Positions 53,997 to 62,907 of a stretch of 64,000 bases of DNA are shown one piece after another. Source of the DNA: Bifidobacterium scardovii JCM 12489 = DSM 13734 (GTDB lineage Bacteria > Actinomycetota > Actinomycetes > Actinomycetales > Bifidobacteriaceae); contig NZ_AP012331.1 in the NCBI RefSeq assembly GCF_001042635.1, positions 1,426,001 to 1,490,000 of the forward strand, read 5' to 3'. The stretch's first letter is position 1; each line of letters starts with the position of its first letter. The notes beneath the pieces were generated by a model that searched no databases, was not told where the DNA came from, and worked only from the letters and a program-made list of their open reading frames with translations. Position numbers and translations under genes: made by a program.

Positions 53997-55256
53997 TCAA
54001 TAGTGCATAACACTGGGGTCTCGCACCGGCAGGGCGCAGTGCAGCGACCATTCGCCGGCGGACCGGCCGATGCTCCATGTGCCGTCGAGGCGCCGGACGG
54101 CGACTGCGTAACGGTCCAGCCCGGACCGGCCCGTGGTCGGGTCGGCCGTACGTCCATCGGCCGTATCGGCCGCACCGGTACGCGGCGCATCCGTGGCCGA
54201 TACGGTGATCCGGTCCGCGGACCAGCCGAAAGCTACCATGTAGGCGGACGCCGGATCGGCGTATTTGCCGATGTCGCCGAACAGCTCATCGATCAGGCCA
54301 CGCAGCAGCCGGAACCGGTCGTCGTCCAGCTCGGGCAGATCGGTGCCGGGCAGGATGATCTCGCCGTGCACCCCGGCATCGTCGAGACGGCGCCGCCACA
54401 GCGCGACCGCATCGCGGATCAGACCGTCCCGTTCCGGCTGCGGAACCCCTGCGTCGGAAGGCTCCGTGCCGGCGGGGAAGCGGCGCAACGCCGCGATCGT
54501 GGCGCGCGTGTGCGTGAGCGTGTCCATGAGCTCGCCGCGCAATCCGCCCAGCACGGCATCAGGCGTCTCCCCGGCCTCGGTACCGCCGTTCTCGGAGCCG
54601 TCGCGTTCGGTACAACCGGAGACGTCATCGCCGGCAGCGCACGCCAGATGGTCGTCGATGCGCATGACGACCAGCGACAGTTCGTTGCAGATGCGGTCAT
54701 GCAGCTGGTCCGCCACCATTTCGCGGTCCCGCAGCCGCCGCATCCGCTCCTGGTCCCGCGCCTCGCGTACCATCCGGGCCAGCAGCAGCCCGGTGACGAC
54801 GAACACCAGATGATCGCCGATATCCGTGGCATACCCCATCAGATCCAGCATGGCTCGATCGGCGTGGAACGGCGCTATGCCGGCCGTCGTCCACAGGAAC
54901 AGCAGACGGTTCACGGGCATCGCCAGCGCCGCGGCGAAGCCGATCGGCGCGCGCCGGTAGCCGAGCACGATCAGCGCGACGCCTATCGCCAGCAGATGCG
55001 AGGCGTACGTCATCGGACGGAACGGCAGCCAGTCGGCCGCCATCGCGGAGACGACCAACGCCGTCGCACCGAAGGTGGGGAAGCGCGGCAGTAGCATCAC
55101 GGCGGCGACGCCGCACAGCGTCTGCGCGAACGGGATGAGACGCAGGCCGTGGAACCACGCGTCGTTGCACGCCGCGCCGATCATGCACAGCGACAAGGCG
55201 ATGCAGCCGAACAGGACCACGCGGTGGCTGCGGACGGCGGACAGCAGCGGATCCAT
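53997..55256 (-). CDS. Orphan HisKA_3-type sensor histidine kinase, likely decayed
   Basis: 419 aa. Five or six membrane segments (to about 165), then a HisKA_3 box VADQLHDRICNELSLV (about 183-198; His in LHD). The ATPase part is hard to recognise: there is an insertion of Asp/Gly-rich sequence (CAAGDDVSGCTERDG) and the N, G1 and G2 boxes are weak, though RGLIDELFGDIGKYAD may be the N-box. No response regulator is adjacent. No ribosome binding site precedes the ATG, whose upstream is another broken gene. Possibly non-functional. Confidence 0.6.
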   Translation of the reverse strand: MDPLLSAVRSHRVVLFGCIALSLCMIGAACNDAWFHGLRLIPFAQTLCGVAAVMLLPRFPTFGATALVVSAMAADWLPFRPMTYASHLLAIGVALIVLGYRRAPIGFAAALAMPVNRLLFLWTTAGIAPFHADRAMLDLMGYATDIGDHLVFVVTGLLLARMVREARDQERMRRLRDREMVADQLHDRICNELSLVVMRIDDHLACAAGDDVSGCTERDGSENGGTEAGETPDAVLGGLRGELMDTLTHTRATIAALRRFPAGTEPSDAGVPQPERDGLIRDAVALWRRRLDDAGVHGEIILPGTDLPELDDDRFRLLRGLIDELFGDIGKYADPASAYMVAFGWSADRITVSATDAPRTGAADTADGRTADPTTGRSGLDRYAVAVRRLDGTWSIGRSAGEWSLHCALPVRDPSVMHY

Positions 55257-55265
55257 GCGGGAACG

Positions 55266-55525
55266 GCCGGTATTCGAGCCGTCGCGGCGATCCGGTGTTC
55301 GCCACCGTGGACCTGCACGCGCTATACCCGCAGTTCGGCCATATCAGCCATGCGATCGTGATCATCGGATACGACGCCGACCCGGGCGGCGCCATCGTGA
55401 ACTACCACTTCATCGACCCCTACTACCGCGTGCAGGACGCCACCTACGGCGGCCGCAAGATCGCCGGGGCGGCCGAGATGGTGAACGCCATCGTGACCAA
55501 CGAGGAGCCGGCGTACGTGTGGTGA
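55266..55525 (+). pseudogene. C-terminal fragment of a C39-like cysteine peptidase-fold protein
   Basis: The 76-residue frame from GTG 55295 (VFATVDLHALYPQFGHISHA, then VIIGYD and FIDPYY) resembles the C-terminal half of Peptidase_C39-like proteins, where the His of GH.SHA is catalytic. The N-terminal half with the catalytic Cys is missing. The frame runs left into the start of the kinase gene without a start signal. Read together, the two genes look like a deletion junction near 55257-55290. Confidence 0.5.
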
Positions 55526-55675
55526 TCCGGGCGCCGCCTGGGAACTCCCTCGGAGCCCCATGCGCATCCTGCCCGCATCCTGTGCGGAAACGATGCGGAA
55601 ACGGCGCGGAAAACGGGAAGGCGCTGAGGTACAGTGGTACGCAGTGTCATCCGTCGAACCGTGAGGAGAAGTGAT

Positions 55676-56134
55676 ATGCCGAACCGTGCCGAACGCCGCA
55701 GGGCCGCGAAGAACCAGCGCAGGGGAATACCGTCCCAATACGACCAGACCCGTGGCCGCGGCCGTGGGGGCATGATCGACGAGTACGCGCTGCAGGAGAA
55801 GTCGCGCCGCATCCAGGAGGGCGAGGACGGCCCGTGGAAGCCGACCGGCGGCACCGTTGCGGCGGACACCACGCTGACCACCAACCCGAACTACAACGAC
55901 CCGAAGGCGTTCAAGGCACCGCATTCGGTGCGCCAGTGGTTCCGCGTGGTCAGCTGGGTGTTGATCGTGATCGCCGCGATCGCGTTCCTGGTGATCATGT
56001 GGCTGCCGACCCATCCGATCTGGCTGGTCGCCACGGTGTCCGGCGTCTTCGTCGTCGGCGTGCTCAGCCTGTTCTTCACCGCCGGCGATTCGAAGCACAA
56101 TCCCAACCTCGACCAGAACGGCACCGCCGTCTGA
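55676..56134 (+). CDS. Small membrane protein of unknown function
   Basis: 152 aa. Basic, Arg-rich N-terminus MPNRAERRRAAKNQRRG (1-17), a middle hydrophilic part, then two membrane segments (about 89-110 and 117-139). No family recognised. ATG 55676 with GAGGAGAA upstream. Stand-alone with a terminator. The Arg-rich start may bind nucleic acid or lipid headgroups, which is a guess. Confidence 0.7.
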   Translation: MPNRAERRRAAKNQRRGIPSQYDQTRGRGRGGMIDEYALQEKSRRIQEGEDGPWKPTGGTVAADTTLTTNPNYNDPKAFKAPHSVRQWFRVVSWVLIVIAAIAFLVIMWLPTHPIWLVATVSGVFVVGVLSLFFTAGDSKHNPNLDQNGTAV

Positions 56135-56151
56135 TCGGATTCCCGGCAACG

Positions 56152-56192
56152 ACGACGCCGGCGTTCCCTCATCAGGAAGGGACGCCGGCGTT
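56152..56192. terminator. Terminator
   Basis: ACGCCGGCGTTCCCT and AGGGACGCCGGCGT (one bulge) followed by TTT; between the small membrane protein and the SBP gene. Confidence 0.85.
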
Positions 56193-56243
56193 TTGCGTTG
56201 CGGTCCACCGCGGGCGGAACGGATAGGGCGGGCGGGGTTCCCG

Positions 56244-57851
56244 CTACTTCTCCAGCGCCGCGTACAGCGGATAGTTGCTGTACGTGAACGCCGCATGCGT
56301 CAGTGCCGTCGACGACACCGCGGCCACATTGGCGTACCACAGGGGAATCTGCGGCAGGTCGTCGAGCAGGATCTCCTCCGCCTCCTGATAGCGCGCGACG
56401 GCCTGATCCTCGTCCGTGCTTGCCGCGGCGCTCGCCAGCAGATCGTCGACCTGCCGGTTCGCGTAGCCGAATTCGTTGTACCCGCCGTTCGAGGCGAAGC
56501 GCTGCGTCAGATAGTTCTCGATATGCGGATAGTCCGGAGGCCATTCGCTGCCGTACGGCGAGTCGATCGTCCCGTCGACGGCGGCGGTGCGCAGCTCCTT
56601 GCGCGAGGTCCACGGCTCGGCCTGGGCACTGATGCCCAACGTGTTCGCGATCTGGTTCGCCACGGCCTCGACCCACGCCTGATCGTTGGAATCGGCGCTG
56701 TATGACAGCTTCAGCGTGCCGCTCCACAGGGAGATCGCGTCGGCCTGCGCCCAGAGCTCTCTGGCCTGCGCGGCATTATGGGCGAGGTGCCGCGCGTTGG
56801 CGAGCTGGTCGCTGTACCCGGTGATCGTCGGCGCGGAGAAATCCACGGCCGGCTGCCTGGTGCCATGGAAGATCTTGGAACAGATCAGGTCGCGGTCGAT
56901 CGCCATGGAGATCGCCTGGCGGCGCAGCCGCCCTTCGTCGCCGCCGAAATGGGCGAGCCGCTCGGGGATGTTCAGCCCTTGGGTTTCGGCGCCCGGCACC
57001 GTGTAGGAGCGGATGCCCTCGGTGCTGGCGTACACCGCGTACTTCGAGGCCGGCACCTCGTCGAGCAGGTCGAGATTGCCGGCGATCACGTCCACGAACG
57101 CGGCGTCCGTGGACGTGTAGAAGCGGAAGTCGATGCCGCCGTTGCGCGCGGGCATCGCGCCACGGTAGCCGTCGTTGCGGGTCACCGTGAGATCCTGGCC
57201 GTGCGTCCACGACGAGAAGCGGTAGGCGCCGTTGCCGACCGGCTTGCTCGCATACGCGTCGGGATCGTCGTAGAACGAGTCGGGCAGCGGCAGGAACGGG
57301 ACCGTGCCGAGTTTCTGGGGCAGTATCGAATCGGGCGCGCTCAGATGGATCTCGAAGGATTCGTCGCCGGTGACGACGAGCCCGGACAGCTGCTCCGTGC
57401 CGTCCGTGGATCGCTGCAGGTCGCCGTAGCCCTGGATGTTCGCGAAATAGCTGGCGTTGATCTGCGCGTTCGCGGGATTCGCCGCGTAGCTCCACGCGCG
57501 CGTGAAGGACCGCGCCGTCACCGGCGTGCCATCGGTGAAGGTCCAGCCGTGGCTGAGCGTGACCGTGAACACGGTGGAATCGTCGTTCGGCGTGATGGAC
57601 GAGGCGACCTCGTTGACGGGCTTGCCCTGCTCGTCGTAGACGACCAGCCCGGCGAGAATCGTGGACAGCACGCGGAACCCGCCGGCGTCGCCGGCCCCGC
57701 CCGGCGTCAGCGCGGAACGGGGCTCGGTGGAATAGACCGATATCGTGGCGTCGGCGCCCGTCGCGCCGGTGCGCGCGCCGCCGCAGCCGGCTGCCAGCGC
57801 CAGCACCACGGCCACCGCGGCCAACACCGCCGTTATGCGTCCCAGTCGCAT
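56244..57851 (-). CDS. Peptide-binding lipoprotein (SBP family 5, OppA-like)
   Basis: 535 aa. Signal peptide with lipobox LALAAGCGG (Cys about 24). SBP_bac_5 features: WTFTDGTPVTARSFTRAWSYAANP near 105-128, and later NGAYRFSSWTHGQDLTVTRNDGYRG. Family members deliver peptides to Opp/Dpp ABC importers. There is no permease or ATPase next to it; upstream in the operon are a PepX-like peptidase (40-bp gap) and an MFS transporter. GGAAG precedes the ATG. Confidence 0.9.
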   Translation of the reverse strand: MRLGRITAVLAAVAVVLALAAGCGGARTGATGADATISVYSTEPRSALTPGGAGDAGGFRVLSTILAGLVVYDEQGKPVNEVASSITPNDDSTVFTVTLSHGWTFTDGTPVTARSFTRAWSYAANPANAQINASYFANIQGYGDLQRSTDGTEQLSGLVVTGDESFEIHLSAPDSILPQKLGTVPFLPLPDSFYDDPDAYASKPVGNGAYRFSSWTHGQDLTVTRNDGYRGAMPARNGGIDFRFYTSTDAAFVDVIAGNLDLLDEVPASKYAVYASTEGIRSYTVPGAETQGLNIPERLAHFGGDEGRLRRQAISMAIDRDLICSKIFHGTRQPAVDFSAPTITGYSDQLANARHLAHNAAQARELWAQADAISLWSGTLKLSYSADSNDQAWVEAVANQIANTLGISAQAEPWTSRKELRTAAVDGTIDSPYGSEWPPDYPHIENYLTQRFASNGGYNEFGYANRQVDDLLASAAASTDEDQAVARYQEAEEILLDDLPQIPLWYANVAAVSSTALTHAAFTYSNYPLYAALEK

Positions 57852-57891
57852 GGCGTTACTTCCTTTCTGATCCCTGATCGGGGTCGGCGGC

Positions 57892-59892
57892 TCATCCGAG
57901 CTCGAGCGTGACGGATGCCGTGTCGATCGTGATCAGCCGTTGCCCGCGGGGTTTCACCGTGGCTTCCGGGTCGGTGCCGAAGACGATGAGTCGCAGGCGG
58001 TCGCCCGCCGTGACGGTCTGGTCGAATGGCTCCATGGCGATGGCGTAGCGGTGCCACGCATCCGGTTCCAGACGGCGTCTGGCCCACGGCGCCTCGGCGT
58101 TGCGCGCGTCCATCCAGCCGCGCGAAAGGATGCGGTATGCCGAAGGCTCCCGCTCTACCGCAAAGCGCTTCGTGGGAATGGTCGGGCCGTCGAGCCCGCA
58201 GACCAGGCTGCCGGTGCTCTCCTGAGCCGTGGTGAGGCGGCGGTGCGATCCGATGTCGACCAGCATGACGCTCAGAATCGCGGCCGGCGTGTCGAACTTC
58301 GCCGCGAACCGCACGACCGGCGTGCCACCGAATCGCGTGGTCGCAGTCAGCGGGGCGGTGTCGAAGCGCAGGCAGTGGCACGGCTCGGGGTCGGCGAGGA
58401 TCAGCTCGTCGCGCCACGGGCCGATCGAGTCTTCCGGGGCGTCGCGGCGGAACGCGGTGGCATCCACGTCGTCGGCGATGACGCCGCATGCATCGCGCTG
58501 CGTGCGGTCCGCGCGCGCGAACTCCGGCAGCGGGCGCGCATCCGGCGTGGGGAACGACGGCTCCTCACGCCATACGCCGGGATCGAGATCGTCCTGGATC
58601 AGCGCCGAAGGGATGTCCGCGATGTCGGTGCTGCGGTCGACCAAGTAATGGTCGAGCCATCGGTGCGCGTACCCGTTCACCGGATTGCCCTCGAGATCAT
58701 GCGTGTAGCAGTGGTCTCCACGGTGCAGCACCAGGCAGGAGCGCGTGCCTCGCCCGTGCAGGGCATCCCGCAGGCGCACGGCCTGCGACGGCTTGACGTT
58801 CATGTCGTTGAGCCCCTGCACGATGAACGCGGGGCAGGGATGTTCCGGCAGGTGGGCCAGATAGTTGCGTTCATGCCACCACCGGTTGTATGCGCCGCCC
58901 TCGCGGTCCATATGGGCGCGGATCGCGTCGAGATGGGCCTGATAGCGCCGCCGGTCGCCGGCATCGAGACCGTCGCGTTCCCGGCTGAAGCAGTAGGCCG
59001 CCAGCAGGTCGATGTCGTCGCCCTGCCATCCGAGCGCGGGGCACGCCAGTCCGTTGCAGCGGTAGTACCGGTACCAGTCGCTGATCCCCGCGACCGGCAG
59101 GATCGTCTCCAGCCCGTCAATGCCCGCGGCGGCGAGCGCCACGCACATCGTGCCCAGATAGCTTTTGCCGGTCATGGCGACCTTGCCGCTGGCCCAGTCG
59201 GCGCGCACCTCGATGCCGTCGGCGGGATTCGTGAACGCGCGGGCGCGCCCGTTGAGCCAGTCGATCACGGCGGCGAACGCGGCGGTCTCCTCGGGGGAGC
59301 CGCAGTCGTTGAACCCCTGTGAGCCGCGCGTGCCAAGGCCGCCGGCGAACACGGTGGCGTAGCCGCACGAGTTGTAGAACGCGTAATAGTCGCTGATGCA
59401 CTCCAGCTCGGGCATCTCGTCCGGGGCGAGGCGGTGCGCGGGGCCGGCGCCGCGCGGGGTGCGGAAACGGACCGGCGCCATGGCCGGCCGCGGCTGCTCC
59501 GCGCCGAATCGCTCGCGGGGATCGGGGTCGGGGGCCGGCCATGCGGGGGAGTCGGCTTCGGCTCCTCGGCCGGCCGGTGCCGTCGCATCGTTCGGTGCCG
59601 TCGCATCGCCCGCTCCGGTGCCGGCGGCCTGCGCGCCGCCCAGCTCGACGTCGGTGGGATGCGGCGCGTAGCCGTCGTCGTCGCACCCCAGCATGTACGG
59701 GTCAGCCACGTAGATGGCCGGCACCACCAGACCGTCGTCGCACGCCAGCGGGCGGCGGATGTACACGGCGATCAGGTCGGCCAGACCGTCGCCGTCCGTA
59801 TCCACGGGCGTTTCGACCCACACGCGTTCGACGATGCACGAGCGCACGTCGTGGACCGGGCGCGTCGGGGCTCTCAGGCGGGAGGGGATCAT
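57892..59892 (-). CDS. Xaa-Pro dipeptidyl-peptidase-like (S15/CocE) hydrolase
   Basis: 666 aa. Catalytic Ser in MTGKSYLGTM, Asp in VQGLNDMNVKPSQA, His in VLHRGDHCYTH; the C-terminal jelly-roll has LDPGVWREEPSFP and FTQ-like FDQTVTAGDRLRLIVFGTD. The family includes PepX, which removes N-terminal Xaa-Pro, and CocE esterases. A stretch of about 70 residues near 80-150 is low-complexity (GAGDATAPNDATAPAGRG). It has no signal peptide. ATG 59892 overlaps the MFS stop (ATGA). Given the peptide-binding gene downstream, PepX function is likely. Confidence 0.85.
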   Translation of the reverse strand: MIPSRLRAPTRPVHDVRSCIVERVWVETPVDTDGDGLADLIAVYIRRPLACDDGLVVPAIYVADPYMLGCDDDGYAPHPTDVELGGAQAAGTGAGDATAPNDATAPAGRGAEADSPAWPAPDPDPRERFGAEQPRPAMAPVRFRTPRGAGPAHRLAPDEMPELECISDYYAFYNSCGYATVFAGGLGTRGSQGFNDCGSPEETAAFAAVIDWLNGRARAFTNPADGIEVRADWASGKVAMTGKSYLGTMCVALAAAGIDGLETILPVAGISDWYRYYRCNGLACPALGWQGDDIDLLAAYCFSRERDGLDAGDRRRYQAHLDAIRAHMDREGGAYNRWWHERNYLAHLPEHPCPAFIVQGLNDMNVKPSQAVRLRDALHGRGTRSCLVLHRGDHCYTHDLEGNPVNGYAHRWLDHYLVDRSTDIADIPSALIQDDLDPGVWREEPSFPTPDARPLPEFARADRTQRDACGVIADDVDATAFRRDAPEDSIGPWRDELILADPEPCHCLRFDTAPLTATTRFGGTPVVRFAAKFDTPAAILSVMLVDIGSHRRLTTAQESTGSLVCGLDGPTIPTKRFAVEREPSAYRILSRGWMDARNAEAPWARRRLEPDAWHRYAIAMEPFDQTVTAGDRLRLIVFGTDPEATVKPRGQRLITIDTASVTLELG

Positions 59893-61211
59893 GCCGCGGC
59901 ATCCTTCGCCGCGGGCTGCGCATCGGCCTTCGCGGCGGAGCCCTTGCCCAGACCGTGCTTCCGGAGGAACCGCTGCCACACGACGACGAACACGGCGCCC
60001 AACAGCAGCATGGCGATGAGGAAGCCGAAGAACATGCGGTAGCCGGCGACTCCCGGATGCCCGTCGATCAGGGCGCCGGCGAGCAGAGAGACGAACACCT
60101 CGGGCAGATAGCCGATGGTGGAGATGATGCCGGCGGCCGTGCCCGACACGCGCTCGGGGATCGCGCCCTCGTCCATCATGGCCCAAGTCAGCGGGTAGTT
60201 CACGTTGTAGAAGAAGTAGATGATGAGGAACACGATCACGAACACGACCGTCGAGGAGGCGTTCAGCGGCAGGAGCAGGATCACCGCGGTGCCGATGGCC
60301 ATGACCAGGAAGGAGATGAGCAGCAGGCGGCTCGTGCCGAATTTGTCGGCCAGATAGCCGCCGCCGACGTTCGACACGGGCGTCACGTAGCGCTTGGCGG
60401 CGGCGAGCACCGCGCCGGCGGTCACGGACATGCCCAGCAGCGACGTGCCGTAGGGCGTGAAGTAGTAGACGGACAGCGTGAACACGTAGTTGCAGAACGT
60501 GACCAGGCCGATGATCCAGATGGCCGGCATCCGCAGCACGGTGCCGATGTCCTTGAACGTGACCTGCTCGCTTTTGTCGATCTTCGAGCCGTCATCGCGC
60601 ATCTTCCACAGGACGAGCAGGCCGGAGAGCACGGTGATGACCGAGTAGAAGACGATGACCTGCCGCATGCCGGCGATGTCGTGCTTGCCGTCCGCGTTCA
60701 TGCCGAGGCGGAAGGCGATGACGGCCAGCGGGGTCATGATCGCGGCGGCCACGCCGCGCGCGCCCTCGAACCAGCCGAAGGACTTGCCCTTGTCCTCGGG
60801 GCTGGACAGGACGCGCACCGCCTTGACGCAGCACGGCCAGAACGAGAACAGCGAGGTGAAGCCCCAGAACGAGTACAGGGCCACGAGCTCGGGGAAGTTC
60901 AGCGGCAGCAGATGGATGAAGCCGCCGAGGCCGGTGCCGATCAGCGACAGCGACAGCAGCAGACGGATGCTGACCCGATCGGCCAAGTAGCCGCCGAACA
61001 GGTAGGAGATCATGCCGAACACGCCGAAGATGCTGCCGAACACGCCGATCTGCGTGTTGGTGAGGTGGTAGGCCTGCGCGTAGGCCTCGTAGTAATCGTA
61101 GTGGAAGTAGGGCAGCCCATAGATGATGGAGCCGCCGGCGGCCACGAGCAGGATGGCCACGAAATTGCGTCGGGTCTTCTCTCCCATGCCCAGCTTGGCG
61201 AGCAGGTTCAT
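59889..61211 (-). CDS. MFS transporter, first gene of the PepX operon
   Basis: 440 aa, 12 membrane segments. GGYLADRVSIRLLLSLSLIG (about 73-92) and GGGYLADKFGTSRLLLISF (about 278-296) are the two half-repeats' loop 2-3/8-9 motifs. It resembles GlpT/UhpC-type or other anion:cation symporters. AAAGGGA precedes the ATG. It overlaps the PepX gene, so both are made together; a peptide or amino acid substrate is an inference. Confidence 0.85.
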   Translation of the reverse strand: MNLLAKLGMGEKTRRNFVAILLVAAGGSIIYGLPYFHYDYYEAYAQAYHLTNTQIGVFGSIFGVFGMISYLFGGYLADRVSIRLLLSLSLIGTGLGGFIHLLPLNFPELVALYSFWGFTSLFSFWPCCVKAVRVLSSPEDKGKSFGWFEGARGVAAAIMTPLAVIAFRLGMNADGKHDIAGMRQVIVFYSVITVLSGLLVLWKMRDDGSKIDKSEQVTFKDIGTVLRMPAIWIIGLVTFCNYVFTLSVYYFTPYGTSLLGMSVTAGAVLAAAKRYVTPVSNVGGGYLADKFGTSRLLLISFLVMAIGTAVILLLPLNASSTVVFVIVFLIIYFFYNVNYPLTWAMMDEGAIPERVSGTAAGIISTIGYLPEVFVSLLAGALIDGHPGVAGYRMFFGFLIAMLLLGAVFVVVWQRFLRKHGLGKGSAAKADAQPAAKDAAA

Positions 61212-61488
61212 TTGCGTTCCCTTTCTCTGCGGTGTTGCGCGGGTTGCACATGGTGGTTTGTATGAATGGTGAACAATGTATCAATACCGTGTAACGGCCC
61301 GCGATGGCGTATCGCCATATGGGAGGGCTGCTGCGGCCGGGCGGCGGCCGGGCGGTGAGCGGACGACGGGACGGGCGGGACGTGCGGCGGGGGCCATCGC
61401 GCGACACTTCGCCGGCCGAAGACGGCGCGGCGCGGTTCCCGTATTAGACTGAAACTGTTCTGGTTGTCCGATGAAGGAGCAGATTGGT
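61212..61488. promoter_or_regulatory. Divergent promoter region MFS operon / glgA
   Basis: 277 bp, no gene. A TATTAGACT box at 61442-61450 is a candidate -10 for glgA. ATGGCG-TAT-CGCCAT (61304-61318) is a small palindrome that could be an operator for the MFS operon. Both are weak. Confidence 0.3.
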
Positions 61489-62736
61489 ATGAAAGTCGAC
61501 ATTCTGACGCGCGAATATCCTCCGCATGTCTATGGCGGCGCCGGCGTGCACGCCGAGGAACTGTCCAAGGTGCTGGCCGAACGCATCGACGTGACGGTCC
61601 GCGCGTTCGACGGCCCCCGCACCGAGGCCGACGTCCCCGCGATCCCCGGCGACGATCCGAAGGGCTCGCTCAAGGTGGTCGGCTACGGCACGCCCTCCGA
61701 GCTCGCGGACGCGAACGCCGCGCTGAAGACCTTCGGCGTGGACCTGCAGATCGCCAACGACGTGGACGCGGACATCTCCCACGCGCACACCTGGTACGCC
61801 TGCCTCGCCGGCTATCTCGCGAAGATGCTGCACGGCACGCCGCTGGTCATCACCGCGCACTCGCTCGAACCGTTCCGCCCGTGGAAGCGCGAGCAGCTCG
61901 GCGGCGGCTACAACCTCAGCTCGTGGGCCGAAAAGGACGCCTATGAGCACGCCGACCGCGTGATCGCCGTGTCCGCCGGCATGCGCGAGGACATCCTCAC
62001 CGCATACCCCAACCTCGACCCGGACAAGGTCGTCGTGGTGCACAACGGCATCACCATGGCCGACTTCGAGACCCCGGCCGACGACGATCCGGGCTGGAAG
62101 GTGTTCGATCGCTACCACATCGACCGCTCGAAGCCGACCCTGCTGTTCGTCGGGCGCATCACCCGCCAGAAGGGCCTGCCGTACCTGCTCAAGGCGCTGC
62201 ACCTGGTCGACCCGGGCATCCAGGTGGTGCTGTGCGCCGGCGCGCCCGACACCCCGGAGATCGCCGAGGAGGTCAAGAACGCGTTCGCCAAGCTCGACGA
62301 GGAGCGCGGCAACATCGTGTGGATCGAGGAGATGCTGCCCAAGCCCGAGCTCAACGCGCTGGAGCACGGCTGCGACGCGTTCATCTGCCCGAGCATCTAC
62401 GAGCCGCTCGGCATCGTGAACCTCGAGGCCATGGCCTGCGGGCTGCCCGTCGTCGCCTCCGCGACCGGCGGCATCCCCGAGGTCGTCGTCGACGGCGAGA
62501 CCGGCTATCTGGTGCCGATCGACCAGCTGCGCGACGGCACCGGCACGCCGACCGACCCGGACAAGTTCGTGCACGACATGGCCGACGCGATCAACCGGAT
62601 CATGGCCGACCCCGAGCTCGCCAGGAAGATGGGCCAGGCCGGCTACGAGCGCGCCCGCGACAAGTTCAGCTGGGAGTCCATCGCCGACAAGACCGTGGCC
62701 GTCTACCAGTCCGTGCTCGACGAGCAGCGGAAGTAG
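61489..62736 (+). CDS. glgA: Actinobacterial-type glycogen synthase (GT4)
   Basis: 415 aa, two Rossmann domains. VDILTREYPPHVYGGAGVHAEELSKVL opens it; VFDRYHIDRSKPTLLFVGRITRQKGLPYL is the second domain, and the GT4 motif ICPSIYEPLGIVNLEAMACGLPVVA has the two Glu. Actinobacterial members elongate glycogen or make maltose-1-phosphate (GlgM type) from ADP-glucose. ATG 61489 follows AAGGAG at 61474-61479. The partner glgC is about 38 kb away. Confidence 0.9.
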   Translation: MKVDILTREYPPHVYGGAGVHAEELSKVLAERIDVTVRAFDGPRTEADVPAIPGDDPKGSLKVVGYGTPSELADANAALKTFGVDLQIANDVDADISHAHTWYACLAGYLAKMLHGTPLVITAHSLEPFRPWKREQLGGGYNLSSWAEKDAYEHADRVIAVSAGMREDILTAYPNLDPDKVVVVHNGITMADFETPADDDPGWKVFDRYHIDRSKPTLLFVGRITRQKGLPYLLKALHLVDPGIQVVLCAGAPDTPEIAEEVKNAFAKLDEERGNIVWIEEMLPKPELNALEHGCDAFICPSIYEPLGIVNLEAMACGLPVVASATGGIPEVVVDGETGYLVPIDQLRDGTGTPTDPDKFVHDMADAINRIMADPELARKMGQAGYERARDKFSWESIADKTVAVYQSVLDEQRK

Positions 62737-62749
62737 CGCCGCAGCGCCT

Positions 62750-62843
62750 GCCCCCTCCCTGAGGGGGAGTTGTCCGACAGGCGACGAATCTCATTCGGCT
62801 CCCCTCTTCCGAGGGGAGCCGTCCGCGAAGCGGACTGAGGGGA
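62750..62843. repeat. CTCCCCTC-family elements after glgA
   Basis: A degraded copy (62750-62775, GCCCCCTCCCTGAGGGGGAG core) and a fuller copy (62797-62843, GGCTCCCCTCTTCCGAGGGG then a CGCGAAGCG stem). Here they lie in the same direction, unlike at 21894. They may end the glgA transcript. Confidence 0.75.
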
Positions 62844-62907
62844 ACCGCTCTTCTGACTCCGACACGTCTCCATATACTTTGAATACTTTGACAAGGAATT
62901 TCCGCAT

